Below are positions 1-12,424 of a DNA stretch of 64,000 nt, piece by piece; within the stretch, counting starts at the first letter, position 1; each line of letters begins with the position of its first letter. Made by a program: the position numbers and the translations under genes. This DNA is from Rotaria sordida (Eukaryota; Rotifera; Eurotatoria; Philodinida; Philodinidae), in NCBI GenBank assembly GCA_905250125.1, contig CAJNOL010001012.1, positions 23,123 through 87,122 on the forward strand, read 5' to 3'. Below the pieces are notes generated by a model. The model was not told where the DNA came from, ran no database searches, and saw only the letters and a program-made list of their open reading frames with translations.

Positions 1-2281
1 CAGATCAGATGTAATTTCAACAACTATAAATAATCTTAATGGTAATGAAAATCATGATAATGAAACAAAACTTATACAAAATACAACTGAACGTTTAAAT
101 AATACACAAGAATCTAATTATGAAACAGAAGCTAAAGCAGCTAAACAACGAGAATTAATTCCATATGAAACACGTATTAAACAATTTCGTGAAATGCTTG
201 CTGAAAAACAAGTTAATTGAATTAAAATTTATTCATTTTTATATTTTTATTTTCATATAGGTTAGTGCATTTGCAACATGGGAACAAGAAAAAAATAAAA
301 TTGTCTATGATCCACGTTATTCATTATTAACAGCTAAAGAACGAAAACAAGAATTTGATCGTTATACACATGGTTAAAAATTTTTTAAATAATTTTGATG
401 GAGAAAAAAAAAAAGAATTTTCTTTTTATTTTAGAACGAGCTGATGAAGAACGACGAGAAAAAGAAGCTAAACTTAAATTAAAAAAAAAAGAATTTCGTG
501 ATTTATTAAAAGAATCAAATGTTTCAATTAAGTAAAATTTATTTCAAATTTTAATAAATTTATTGTTTATTGAACTTTTTTTGTTTTTTTTAGAACAACG
601 TTTAATGAATTTGCATCACGACATAGTAAAGATGAACGTTTTCGTGCTGTAGAAAAAATACGAGATCGTGAAGCATGGTTTCATGATTATATACAAGAAT
701 TAAAAACACGAGAAAAAGATGGTTCTAGTCGTCATAGTGAAAAAGAAAAAGTAAGAATTTACTATTCTTATCAGTAATTCAATGCAAGTGCAAAAACAAA
801 ATACATAGAATTGTAGAGAATTTCGAGTGCTATTAAAATGTATGATCATTCTTTCGAAAGAAAAATACCAATTACATCTATTAGTTGCCAGGGATATATA
901 TATATACATCTTTTGTCGGCCTACGCAATAGGGTGCAATTGCTTTCCCTAAATACAATTATGAGATGCAATGAAAGATTATTGTTTCTTCGCTGATATCT
1001 CCCTATTCGGATAATTAATATAGAAAGCCTGATACGCAGTACTAGAAATTTGTTTTATTCTATTTGGATAGCTAAACTTTTGTCACATATATCTGGCATC
1101 TGTTCCTGTTACAGAAGTTGAAGGATAATTCATTAATATCATATAATTAGAGATATAGAAAGGATAATCTTCTTTATTTTATAGTCTTTTTTGATCTTTT
1201 ACAGCTTGAATATAGATCGAATAGTACAGCAATTGTGAATATAAATGAAAGCATCATATTAGGTGGAATTAATGATACAACATCAGTGCTACGATCTTAA
1301 GAGTGTAGGGATTAATCTTCATTGCAATCACCTACATCCCATTAGTCAAGACAAGCCATTTAGAAATACATAAATTGATGAGAGAAATAAGACTACTATG
1401 CAATCAAAATAACATTATATAAAAATAAATCAGTTTCATCAATCATCGAATAATACTGATCGTAGTCTTGGTATTTGGTCATTCCAGAAATGATTTATCA
1501 TAATGGAACCAAGGCTTCAAAATTTTCATATTAGATATGGTTCACTTTTCTTATAAAATAGCACTATTATCTTCAAATCATGGTAGAACAGTCGAGTGTA
1601 AGGATAAGAGCAATAGGTTAGCAGAATAACAAAGTTTTCTAACCTGTTACGTTGCCTTCAACGGTTCTATCATGGTTTATGGCAAACTGTTTGTTATGTG
1701 TATTAAGAAAAATAAAACAAGGGTTAAACTAAATAGTGACGTAAGTCGATGAAATGTTCTAATACTGCTCACATTTGGAAAACATAAGAAAGTAGTATAG
1801 AATATATCCATGTCGAAGGAGAGATATATTCGTCTGAGAGATGTGTTAAGTATACTAATCACCGAATACAAAAAACCGGAAAAACAAGGATCCTGTATCT
1901 TCGGGAGGACTATCGAATTCCGATTAGAAAATTTCATTGAAAATAACAAAATACAGTTCGATCGGATTCGAGCTCGAAGTGTATATCCAATGAATTAAGG
2001 AAGAAAATCTAAATATTTTATACGGTTTTTTTCTTTTCTATTTTTAGCTAAAAAAAGATTATTTCTCATTATTAAAAGAATTAAAAGTTACTCGAAATTC
2101 TCCTTGGTCTGATATAAAACATTCCGGTGAACATGATCCACGTTATAAAGCTATTGAATCAAGTTCAAGACGTGATGATTGGTTTCGTGAATATCAAACA
2201 AAACATATTGATGAAACAATACCTATCTCGAATGAAGTATGAAAATAAAAAATAGTTTGTATTTTTTTTTTTAATAAAAGA

Positions 2282-2312
<31 letters not shown>

Positions 2313-3146
2313 ATTATCAAGACAAATGAAGAAGAACTTGAACGACAACGTGAAAAAGAAAAACAAGAACGTATTGATGCTAGTATAAAAAAACGTGCTG
2401 AAGAAGTTAAAGAACAATTATCTGGTTTTCAACGTGAATTAGATAAAGAACGTGAACAATTAAAAAAAGATAAAGCTATTGAAAATTTTAAAGCTTTATT
2501 AACTGATATGGTACGAACAGCTGATGCTGAATGGAAAGAAACAAAAAAAACTTTACGAAAAGATCCACGATGGGAACAAGATATTGATCGAGATGAAAAA
2601 GAACGTTTATTTGAAGAACATGTTAATTTATTAGAAAAAAAACGTAAAATGGCATTTCATGCTTTATTAAGTGAACATTGTACATTAACATCAACATGGA
2701 AAGAAGTTAAAAAAATAATTAAATCAGATCCACGTTTTGAAAAAATTTTTTCTAATGAACGTAAACGTGATTTAGAAAAAGAATTTGAACTTTATATGAA
2801 AGATAAATATCATACAGCTAAAACAGAATTTAAAGAATTATTAAAAGAAACAAAATTAATTACATATAGGTAATTAAAAGAAGAAAACAAAAAAACAACA
2901 TATTTTATTTTTCATAGATTTATCCTTTTTCTGGTTTTTTTTAGGTCACTTCAAATGATTAGAGAATCAGAAGAACAAAATCATTTACGTGATATTGAAA
3001 AAATTTTACAAAAAGATAAACGTTATTTATTATTAGATGTTATACCAGATGAACGTTCGAAAATTTTAATGGATTATTTAGAAGATATTGAACAACGTGG
3101 TGTTCCACCACCACCAACAGCTTCACTTGATAGGCGAAAACTTTAA
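1..3146 (+). CDS. TCERG1: Transcription elongation regulator 1 (TCERG1/CA150), 3' part
   Basis: Nuclear protein that couples RNA polymerase II elongation with splicing through FF domains binding phosphorylated CTD and splicing factors. Seven exons are readable: 1-211, 261-372, 435-531, 594-750, 2048-2236, 2322-2869 and 2945-3146. The frame starts at base 2 and gives 504 residues; the 5' end, with the WW domains, lies outside the window. Charged FF repeats follow one another: the segment with [15 protein letters not shown], then [16 protein letters not shown], then two further repeats in the 2322 exon ([27 protein letters not shown]) and a last one with [20 protein letters not shown]. It ends in a proline tract ([10 protein letters not shown]), as in vertebrate TCERG1. 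Intron 4 is 1297 bp while the other introns are 49-85 bp. Family assignment is secure; nothing can be said about the missing N-terminus. Confidence 0.95.
751..2047 (+). other. Oversized intron 4 of TCERG1 (1297 bp)
   Basis: It begins with GTAAG at 751 and ends with a T-rich TAG at 2047. It is more than ten times longer than the neighbouring introns and less A/T-homopolymeric than them. Short open frames on both strands show no recognisable domain, and I found no clear terminal inverted repeats. An old unclassified insertion is likely, by analogy with the other long introns here. Confidence 0.6.
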
Positions 3147-5146
3147 TATAAAATTCCTTTTTTTTGCTGTTTTGCTTTGTAATATTTTTTCTTTTTTGTC
3201 AACACAGAGTATCTGTGTGTCTATGTGTATCAAACTGAGAGTGATAAATAAAACCAAAAAAACAAAAAAAAAACGAAAGACTGAGCCTTGCATTTCTATT
3301 GCAATGATTCGTCTATAAATATATAAAAAAATTTTCCAATAAAATCTTCGAATTACTAATGAAATTAATCTACTTATTTTCGTTCCGATTCTGATTTAGA
3401 AAAAACTATTTCAAAATTTATTTGTATCATATCTAAAGAAATTCTTCAATATTCATCTTTTGATTTATTTAGTTGACACTAGCACTGTTTTTGACCATCT
3501 CTCTTGAATTATGTTCTGATTGAGCGTTTAAAAGATGATTCATTTAAAGCTGTAGAATATTTAATCAGGACAAAACAATCATTTGGAAATTGTCAAGTTC
3601 AATTTGCAAGTTTGATTTCTATAGAAATCGAGAAAATTATCTAAATTAACAGTATATCTTAGCAAAATACTCTTCGTTGACAAATGACTTGAAGCAAACT
3701 ATTATCCATTTCAAAATAGAATGTGCTCCACTGTTTTTTGAGTAACTTGAGAACGCAAGCAGCTAGAAATCTGCGGTTTTCGCCAATCGAAAGAGAAGAC
3801 GAGGGCACGTCTTTTTCTCCAATATTGCATAGGACGAAATCCTTTTAAAACTCATTATCTTTGAGAAACATGCAAAAGAATGCATGAAAGTGACCTGCCA
3901 TCTAAATGAAATTTTGATTTTGACCTTCGATTTAGATAGAGGAACTTGAGATCTATAGTTCAAGATACAATGCACTTCCCTACTTTTCTTTACGTTTTCA
4001 TCGAAATGTCCAGCTATTATGACAAAAAGTACAAAAATTTAGTAAAAAATCAGCAAAATTCTCTATTGTTTGCGCATGTAAATACATGATTCCATTTGCT
4101 TAACTTTAGAATGCAATTAGAGAACCATTTGCATTGTATCTTGAACTATAGATCTCAAGTTCCTCTATCTAAATCGAAGGTCAAAATCAAAATTTCATTT
4201 CGATGGCAGGTCACTTTCATGCATTCTTTTGCATGTTTCTCAAAGATAATGAGTTTTAAAAGGATTTCGTCCTATGCAATTTTGGAGAAAAAGACGTGCC
4301 CTCGTCTTCTCTTTCGATTGGCGAAAACCGCAGATTTCTAGCTGCTTGCGTTCTCAAGTTATTCAAAAAACAGTGGAGCACATTCTATTTTGAAATGGAT
4401 AATAATCATTTTTATAGGGAAATGTTTGTTCTTTCATTCGATGTGTTTGAAATAATTTTCATTTCTACTTTAGATAAGTTTTGGCAGGTTGAAGTGCGCG
4501 TCCAAATTCAATTACGGACCTTGAAAAAAATTAGTTCATACCTTTCAAATCAGAAGTCCTACAGAGATTTTAGTCGTATTTTTCAAAGAATACAAAATTC
4601 TGTTACTAATTCAATATTTTCGAATTTCTGCGAACTTCTTTAAGAAACTGAAAAATAAACAAATATTTTGTCAAATTATTCTCCAATAATTCCTTTAGTA
4701 GAGAAGTATGATTTTGTTTTCCGTATTATTTTTACTCGAGTAATTTTGAATAAAATAATTGGTAAAACATGACTACAGGAAATCATGACATGATACAGTT
4801 CTATTTTATGGAAAAAGATAATTATAATAATTGGTTACTTATGATCGTATCCATTTATAATTATGTTTCTACTAGTTTTCTTATCTTAGCCACTTTAAAG
4901 AATATTCATAACTACATTGAACAGTAAGATCATAGTTAAGATATTATTTTTCTTATTTAAAAAAGTTTATTAAACTTTCTTCCTTATTAAAATTCTGTAA
5001 TTCAGTGAAAAATTAATTATCAACTGATGACCAAAAAAACAATATATATCTTAGGTATCAGAAACTATAAAAATTATTTTAATCAACGATAGACAAATAT
5101 AGATATAAATTAAAATATGAAACCATAATTTTTTTTTTTGTTCTGA
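3147..5146. other. Convergent intergenic region TCERG1 / aldolase
   Basis: About 2 kb between two convergent genes. It contains the 3' UTR of TCERG1 (AATAAA-type signals near 3245 and 3339), one long inverted-repeat element (3698-4406, listed separately) and otherwise AT-rich sequence. The two mirrored open frames inside the element translate to the same peptide only because the arms are inverted copies; they are not genes. Confidence 0.7.
3698..4406. repeat. Inverted-repeat (foldback) element, family A, copy 1
   Basis: Two arms of about 275 bp (3698-3972 and 4131-4406) are near-perfect reverse complements separated by about 155 bp. The outer end reads ACTATTATCCATTTCAAAA on the left and its complement on the right. 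The same end sequence bounds a second element at 41247-41603, which makes this a dispersed non-autonomous family. No protein is encoded. I could not define a clear target-site duplication. Confidence 0.85.
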
Positions 5147-6646
5147 TTAATAATTGTGTCCAACTACATAAAGATTTTTTTTAGCTTCATCGTTCGTATA
5201 TTTTTCATCGTATTCACCTTTTGAAGCAGCTGCATTAGCCATAGCTCGTTTAAGAAAATTCTGTTGTGCATTTGATTCATTTTCTCGTTTTCCACTCCAT
5301 GCTTTTAAAGCTAAATGTATTTAAAAAAAATATTATTTAAAAATAAAAAAAATATAAAAAATCAAACCTGATGCTTGTAAGGCTCGTCCATAACTAAATG
5401 TTAATGGCCAAGGACGTTTTGATTGATAGAATGTTTTATTAAGTTCATTCAAATTAATTGTTGCATCTTCTTCCGATTGACCACCACTAAGAAAAACCTA
5501 TTCGAAGAATTCCATCATTTAATTCTTCTATATTAACATACAATACCAGCTAAAGCTGGTGGACATGTTCGATTCAATGCTGTAATTGTAGCAAGTGCTT
5601 AAAAAAATAAATGAATAAAAAAACTAAAAGATGATTGTTTAATATCTTTTTACCAATATCTGTTGATTTTACTTTCTTTTTTGCTTCTTGTCCTGGTGTA
5701 ACCATGTTCTATAGGAAACCAAAGAAAAAAAATCATTTTTTTAAAAAATATAAATGAATAAAAAATAAATTACTGATTTGAGTAAACAACCTTCTAAGTA
5801 AACATCATAATCAGACAAAGCTTTAAATGTAGTAGCAAGAACTTTTTCTGTTACATATTGACAAATATTTATATCATGATCACCATCAGGTATTACTTCA
5901 GGCTCAACAATCGGTACTAAACCTATAAAAATAAAAACATAAAATTATTTAATATATTCAAAAACTTGATAAACCTTTAGTTTGACAAATCGATGCATAT
6001 CGAGCTAAAATTATAGCATTATTTAAAATAGCTACTTCTGTTGGTTGATTTTTTAACTTATTAATACGTAATACACAACGCCATTTAGCAAATCTTGCAC
6101 CACGATTAAAACTTAATAACATTAAGAACGATTTTTTTTGTTTTTGTTAAAAATCTTCAACAGATAAATATTATTACTTACAAATCTTCACATCGTTTTT
6201 CTAAATCATCAAAACCTAATGTTGTTGTTTCATTTGTATTTATTGTTAATGATTCTAGACCCTAAAATAAATATAAATTTTCTTATTATTTTATTAATAA
6301 TAAAATCTTCTATATACATTACTCGATCGAGTTTAATACCCGGTAGAATACCAATTTGAGTAAGCATCATGGGAAATGATATAGAACTATCATTACTTTG
6401 ATTAAATGTTTCTTCGTGCATAATAATTCCACTAATATATTGTTGAATATCAGGTGCTGTAAAAAGTAATTGTCGATAAATACGACGTTGTTCAGCAGTA
6501 TTTTCAATACCAATTGAATTAAATCGTTTTATAATTGATGATGGACTTTCATCAGCAGCTAATATACCTTTTCCTTGTTGAACAATAAATTCAGCATTTT
6601 TTTTCAACATTATTTGATGTGATACATCTAAATTAACATATGTCAT
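5147..6646 (-). CDS. ALDO: Fructose-bisphosphate aldolase, class I
   Basis: Glycolytic/gluconeogenic enzyme that reversibly cleaves fructose 1,6-bisphosphate to dihydroxyacetone phosphate and glyceraldehyde 3-phosphate in the cytosol. Eight exons (plus coordinates): 6323-6646, 6182-6261, 5975-6111, 5774-5922, 5654-5708, 5542-5597, 5368-5497 and 5147-5310. They join to 364 residues, exactly the usual animal length. Motifs include [10 protein letters not shown] near the N-terminus, [22 protein letters not shown] and YLEGCLLK, whose lysine (residue 229, codon 5777-5779) is the Schiff-base lysine. [18 protein letters not shown] and a C-terminal tyrosine (VVGHNY) follow. The ATG at 6644-6646 was chosen because family N-termini begin just before the SHQIML helix; an in-frame extension upstream looks like AT-rich leader. 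Introns are only 44-70 bp. The gene appears intact. Confidence 0.97.
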
Positions 6647-7660
6647 TTCGTTTTTTTTTTTGTAAATAATCACAAAAACAAAGAAAAAACCTATTCGATA
6701 GTATATAAAACCCGCCGTTTTAATTTTCTATATATTATTGATATTTTATAATATTTTGAAAATGAAATATGGACAACATGTAAACAATGTCTTTAAATAG
6801 TATTCATGTCAATCTTTATGAATTGTTACATTATTGATATTTAGAAACAATCAACTTCTGTTTATTGACGCATGTCATTCTTTGTAACATAGAGTAAAAA
6901 AACGAAGTGCATGTCTTAATGCTTTTACGTATGATTCTAAAAATAATAACGAGTTTTTTTTAGTATCTCTCACGAGGGAATATTTTCAACTGATTGACCG
7001 CTTTCTCACTGAAAGCTAGTAGATTATAGGTAATCAACCATGTTGACTTTGAATATGAGTATGAGAAATCCCCTTAGGTTTTTATATGATAGTTTGTAGA
7101 GATTAACCGCAAAAAAAAGTTGAAAAGAAAAATTTCTAAGAGAAAGATATTGCAAAAAAAAAATATTGAGATGGAAAATAGTCGAAAAGTAAGTGAAGAG
7201 ATAAAAAAGAAAATATTTATAAAGTGTCCTTTTTTTTTTCGTTTAGTAACTGTAAATGATAAATCAACCAGATATTCTATAGCAATTATAACATCGTCAT
7301 AATATCATTCGCCTAGATTATCCATACGACGTTGAATTGTAATGAAAATAGCTTGCGATTTTAGTCGTATAATTGTTCTTTGTTCAACTCTTTTAGTTAA
7401 TCTATATCAGATATAGCTTATCATTATTACTACTGGTTACAAATCTAGACTACTAAAAGTATAAGAAAAACACCAATGAACTATAGGTACTTAGAGTCAT
7501 TATTTACGGAAGATATTATTTTGTTCGATATTTTTTCAGTACACCTTTCCAGACTAACAAAGTTTTTGCTAAAATGCTTTTTGTTTAATTTGCCCAGATT
7601 ATAGAACATATCGAATTATCTGAAACACAGTAATTTTTTCTGTTTCAAATTGTTTGTTTT

Positions 7661-8485
7661 TGCAAAAGTAATGAGACAAATGTCGGCACCTATTTCTCCT
7701 TGATAGAAGAGTGCTGAAAGAAAAGTTTTTTTTTTTTTATCAAAAAACGGAGAGTTTTTTCCGCTTTCGAATCGTATACAAATTTATTTTTATCATAGGT
7801 TCATAAGTACAATGATGCAACTGGAAAGAGAAGGGCTCTTAAAAAGAGTCTACACTTCTCGTGAGATTCCGAACAACGGCGCAATATATTGTTATCAATT
7901 GATAGAAAATTTTCTCCTCTTTCGAATAGTATATGATATATATTCATTGCACACTCATAAATGAAATAAGACAAGAAAGAAAGAGAAATATTCGCACAAT
8001 TAATTTATAATTTTTATATGAACTCATCCAAAAACATTTTGTTAAACGACAACTAGTTTTGATTAACTACTATATCTACAAGATATGTTTAATGAATTTA
8101 TATAAAAATGATAAATTTATTGCGTGAATATTTCTCTTTTTTCTTGTCTCACTAATATGTAACAAATATGAATCATATACTGTTGAAAAGAAGAAGGAAA
8201 TTTTCCATCAATTGATAAAAAAATATTCTTTTCAGAATCAATTTATCGAGGAAATATAAGAATCGACATTTGATACAGTCCATCTATAGAAAAGTGCTGA
8301 TTCTTTTTTGAAGTGTCCTTCTCTTTTCTGTTGCATTCTTTCGTTTATAAGTGTATTATAAAAATAAGTATTATGCGATTAGAAAGAGAAAAAAATCCTC
8401 TATCTTCTGATAAAAAAAAACTTTTTTCCTCAACAGTCTTTTGTCGAAGAGAAATATGTGCTGACATTTGTTCCAGTACTTCTGC
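7661..8485. repeat. Degenerate palindromic (foldback) element of about 0.8 kb
   Basis: The left half read forwards matches the right half read as reverse complement in many blocks, in the same order. ACAAATGTCGGCAC near 7679 pairs with GTGCTGACATTTGT near 8460. ATCAATTGATAGAAAATTTTC near 7896 pairs with its complement near 8205. The AAGAAAGAGAAATATTCGC block near 7975 pairs with GCGTGAATATTTCTC near 8122. The centre is close to 8060. Many mismatches indicate age. No coding capacity was found. Confidence 0.75.
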
Positions 8486-9342
8486 ATCCTATATTATTTT
8501 ACGCAAAAAACTCATTTTTGAAAAACAGACAGGATTATCGTCTTATAGACGACACTTGATATGTTTTATAATCTGAGTAGATCAAAAAATGATTTTTTAG
8601 AAAAATTTTTATTAGCCTGGAGACACGGTTTCCTCGAAGATTAGCAAATAAAGACCTGAGAGGATTCCTTATGGTTATATTCGAAATCAACATGGTCTAT
8701 AACTCATAATCCAGTCGCCGCCTTTGGTAAGAAAGTAGTTGATCAGTCGGAAATATTTCCTGGTTAGACTAAATTTTTTTTTTGTTTTATTCTACTCTCA
8801 AAAATTGAATCTATAATAATATATTTAAATAAAAATCATTCATCATCTTATCTTTTTCTTTATCAGAAAAATAGTAATGATAATAATAATAATTTGATAC
8901 AATAGACTTATTAATGTCAATCAATATTAATATACTATATCAATTATAGATCATACAGAAAAACATTAAGATTATCAAAATGATATTTGCAAATAGAAAA
9001 TCATTTTAAAATATTTTGAATAACGTATTTTTTAAGAAATAAACTATATAAATGTACTTATAGTACATTATTCAAGTAGCACATGGTTTGTTTTTCTTAC
9101 ATTTTCTATAAATATTCGCTAGATTAAATAACATGCCAATTGGTCTATATTTATTTATGAAATTATCAAATGACATCAATTATTTCGAAGGTACCACTAT
9201 ATAGTGAATTATTCATTATTGTTTTATCATACATGAGTAATATCATTGACATTTATAATAACGAATAGTATCTGTATATGTTAGATATACTAACAAGAAT
9301 AATAAGACTTAACAACAGATGTATTGTATAAAAAGAAGAGGA

Positions 9343-9365
9343 CGTATATATATATATATATATAT
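9343..9365. repeat. (TA)n microsatellite
   Basis: Uninterrupted TA dinucleotide run in intergenic DNA. Confidence 0.9.
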
Positions 9366-10401
9366 TTGTATATGTCAGCAGAAATAGTTTGATAGTGTAG
9401 ATACTCTTTAGAATAAAAACAAAAATACGAGTATCATGTAAAAACCAAAACGGAAATAAGAAAAAGAATGATCTTATCGTGATCTAGTTAATTCTTTTTT
9501 GTATCATTATATGTTTATATTGGTTAAGGTCTCTGTTTGGCCTTGTTGAAAATTACGCACGAATCAATCATAAATAAATCCAATAATGTCATTTAACATC
9601 TATGATTAGACTTCGATATTTATTAGATAATGATTGACAAAAAACATTCGACATTCGACAAGAGTAGAATGACAATCATCGAATACAATTTAATAAAAAT
9701 GCACTCTTATTATTTTTGTTTGATAGAAACTAGTGAATAATTGAATAATCTTCAATAAGATTCAGAATGTAATTTAGTAGAAAATATACAAAACAAAAAT
9801 AGATTATTATTTTTTTTTTCTGCTTGCTAAACTTATATATACATGTATACGTATTTGTATCCAAATGTAATCAATTAGATTCAATAATATCTGATAAAAA
9901 GAAAAAGACGCATCTGCAATTCATATATTATATTTTGTTAAGTAAACTTACTACAACCAATACTACTAATATTGTTATAGAAGTCGAGAAGGAAAAAAAA
10001 CAAGGAAGCTATAAGAGATTCTTTTCTTGTTTTTTATCATATTCTTCCTGTCATTCATTTCTTCATCGGACTCGTTCTTTCTCATTTCTTATAAAATCCC
10101 TAGATACAGTATAGAGTATAATGTCGAATCAAGCATATGATACGACAAGACGAGAAAAAAAGAAAAGAAATGAGAGATCGAGAGAAAAAAAAATGTATCT
10201 AAAAACACTTACAATTGTAACTCGTAGCTATTTCTTTTTATCTCTATCACATAACCTATACATTTAGTATGTTGACGACAAGTAATAGAAAATAAACACA
10301 TATTATTCTGATACTACAGACGACAAAACAAATAAGTCGAAAGATATAATCAAAAAAACAAAAAAAAAAACCTACTACAAAGTTTATGATTTCTTGAATG
10401 A

Positions 10402-11502
10402 ATGGGTAATATAACGAGTAGTAATAATACTTCAACATTTCTATCACGATGGCCAACAACTGGACAAGATTTAACATCAAAACATATTCAAATAAGTACA
10501 GATAAACCTGATGGTATTTATTTTGCAGGTGAATATATACGTGGTACAGTAGACATACCTATTTCACATATACAACAACATATACGTAGTAAAAATAATC
10601 GAAAATTAATAGAATTTCTTCGTCAAAAATCCTTAGGTGATGCTATTATTATCGAACTTGTTGGTGATGCAACATATTCAGCTGAAGTTGATTCAGCTGC
10701 AGATAGTGATGGACATGCAACACATAAGGTTAATGTTTGTCGACATCGTTGTTTTATAACAATTAATCCAGATATTGAAGAATTATTTATACAAAATGGT
10801 AATCAAATCGAAACATCATTTGATCAAACAATAAATACAACATGTCCATCGACGGATACACAAGATATACCATCAATATTACCAACAACAATTAAAGGAA
10901 CATTTCAATTACAAATACCAAATGGACTTCCACCATCATTAAATAATAATCGATCACCATCAGTCATCTATACATTGGAACTACATCTATCATCAAGTAG
11001 TTATCGTTATCAAGTACCACTAATAATTAATTCAAAAGGTTATTTACCAGCTTCAACAGCTGATATTGAATTGAATGGTAGTATTACTAGTCAACATGAT
11101 ATATCTTTAACAGCTTCTTTATCAAAAAGATTTTATCGACCTGGTGAACAAATACCTGTTCGAATAAATTATTCAAATCCTCAACAACGTTTAATTCGTT
11201 CAATAGCAGTTACACTTATACAATTTTATCGTATACATAATGATGAATATCGTTTAGCATTAGATGGTAAAGAATGGATATTTGATACTTCAATAATGTT
11301 ACCACAACAAGAATGGTTTGGTGAAGTTCTTTTACAATTACCATGTTCACCATTACAAGCATCATTTTCAAATCAAATTGTTGGCACAACACAACAAATT
11401 GAATGTGAATTAGATTATAGAATTTTTATTGAACTAAATGAAAAAAAAGGCGATAATATACATCTTACATTACCATCGATTAATGTAACAAATCAAACAT
11501 AA
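10402..11502 (+). CDS. Arrestin-domain-containing protein (ARRDC / alpha-arrestin-like), intronless
   Basis: One uninterrupted frame of 366 residues. The first half (about residues 25-205) has the beta-sandwich spacing of an arrestin N domain, including GIYFAGEYIRGTVDI and the GTFQLQIPNGLPPSL..VIYTLEL segment that matches the PF.LP..LP.S..Y.. pattern of alpha-arrestins. The second half (from about 233) starts SLSKRFYRPGEQIPVRINYSN, the usual arrestin C opening (conserved PGE..V.I.Y.N). Family members are adaptors that link membrane cargo to ubiquitin ligases and endocytosis. I see no clear PPxY motif, so a NEDD4-adaptor role cannot be assumed. The N-terminus MGNITS fits the N-myristoylation pattern (Gly2, Ser6), which would place the protein at membranes. 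The lack of introns in this intron-dense region may point to a retrocopy origin. The family is fairly sure, the subfamily is not. Confidence 0.8.
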   Translation: MGNITSSNNTSTFLSRWPTTGQDLTSKHIQISTDKPDGIYFAGEYIRGTVDIPISHIQQHIRSKNNRKLIEFLRQKSLGDAIIIELVGDATYSAEVDSAADSDGHATHKVNVCRHRCFITINPDIEELFIQNGNQIETSFDQTINTTCPSTDTQDIPSILPTTIKGTFQLQIPNGLPPSLNNNRSPSVIYTLELHLSSSSYRYQVPLIINSKGYLPASTADIELNGSITSQHDISLTASLSKRFYRPGEQIPVRINYSNPQQRLIRSIAVTLIQFYRIHNDEYRLALDGKEWIFDTSIMLPQQEWFGEVLLQLPCSPLQASFSNQIVGTTQQIECELDYRIFIELNEKKGDNIHLTLPSINVTNQT

Positions 11503-12137
11503 AACTTTCAGAAATTGACATTTTTATTTGATATTGTTGGTTATTTTTAAATGCATAAAAATTAAATACGCTTCCTTCTTTTTTGTTCATATATAAGAAA
11601 AAACCTGAGAAAAAAATTTTCATCTATCATAATAAATTATATTTATAAAATAAGTTCGAATTTTTCTTTGTTTTTTGCTGTTTTACTTCATGATTTATGA
11701 ATTTATTTTGATTACTTGCCTCTCAGGAAGAAAAAAAGAACCTGATTGAGATGAGACATGACCGATTTTGTTGATAGATGAAACGTTTTATATAGCTTTC
11801 AAAGTTTATTTACCTATATGAAAGAGAATTGATATGAAAAAGAATTTTCAAATAAAAAAAAAAAAAAAACAATTTTTTTTTTCAATAAATTTCAATGATG
11901 AAATAATAAGACATTTGTTTGATTGTTATGTGTCTTCTTTTGCAATTCTATTCTTTCAGCCTTAATCAAGAACAGGTAGTTTTCAACAACTTGTTAATAT
12001 ATGCATACATGAAATGCAAAAAGGAAGAAATGTATAGTGTATGTGTTCTCATAATACTTATGTCTTTTTCTTCACGTACAAGTATGAAACAGTATGCAAA
12101 AGTTCCATTAATTTTTTTTTTCTCTTCTCTTTTTTGC

Positions 12138-12169
<32 letters not shown>

Positions 12170-12424
12170 CAGCTCTTCTTTCTATAGCAAAAAATATTGA
12201 AAAAAAAAAGGAGCTGTAATTTCGTAGGTGTACACATAAAAGAATAAAACAACATTCATATGCACACCACATCTAATTTCGTTGTTTGACAACGACGACG
12301 ACAACGACAAAAAAAAAGAAAGAACAATAGCAAAATCTATTTGTAGACAAAACAATACATCTATTGACTCATATTATTATTCAATATTCTAAAGTTTTTT
12401 AGATGATAAAAACCTAGAAGAATT
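11503..12424 (+). other. Intergenic region between two same-strand signalling genes
   Basis: About 920 bp, AT-rich, with A-tracts near 11857-11880 and a (TA)n microsatellite near 12139-12161. It should hold the 3' UTR of the arrestin-like gene and the promoter of the CABIT-like gene. No gene was seen. Confidence 0.6.
12139..12161. repeat. (TA)n microsatellite
   Basis: TA dinucleotide run between the arrestin-like and CABIT-like genes. Confidence 0.9.

Larger units (their letters stand above)
6647..10401. other. Long intergenic region between aldolase and the arrestin-like gene
   Basis: About 3.75 kb separating two divergent genes, so it holds both promoters. A degenerate palindromic element lies at 7661-8485. 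An (AT)n microsatellite is at about 9343-9365. The rest is AT-rich, with A/T homopolymers and no coding signature I can support; short frames at 8313-8576 and 9824-10114 have no domain. Confidence 0.6.

Noticed and set aside
3763-4643. Two open frames on opposite strands with the same 70-residue peptide, like a duplicated gene
   Set aside because: They are the two arms of one inverted-repeat element; no start context, domain or codon signature supports coding.
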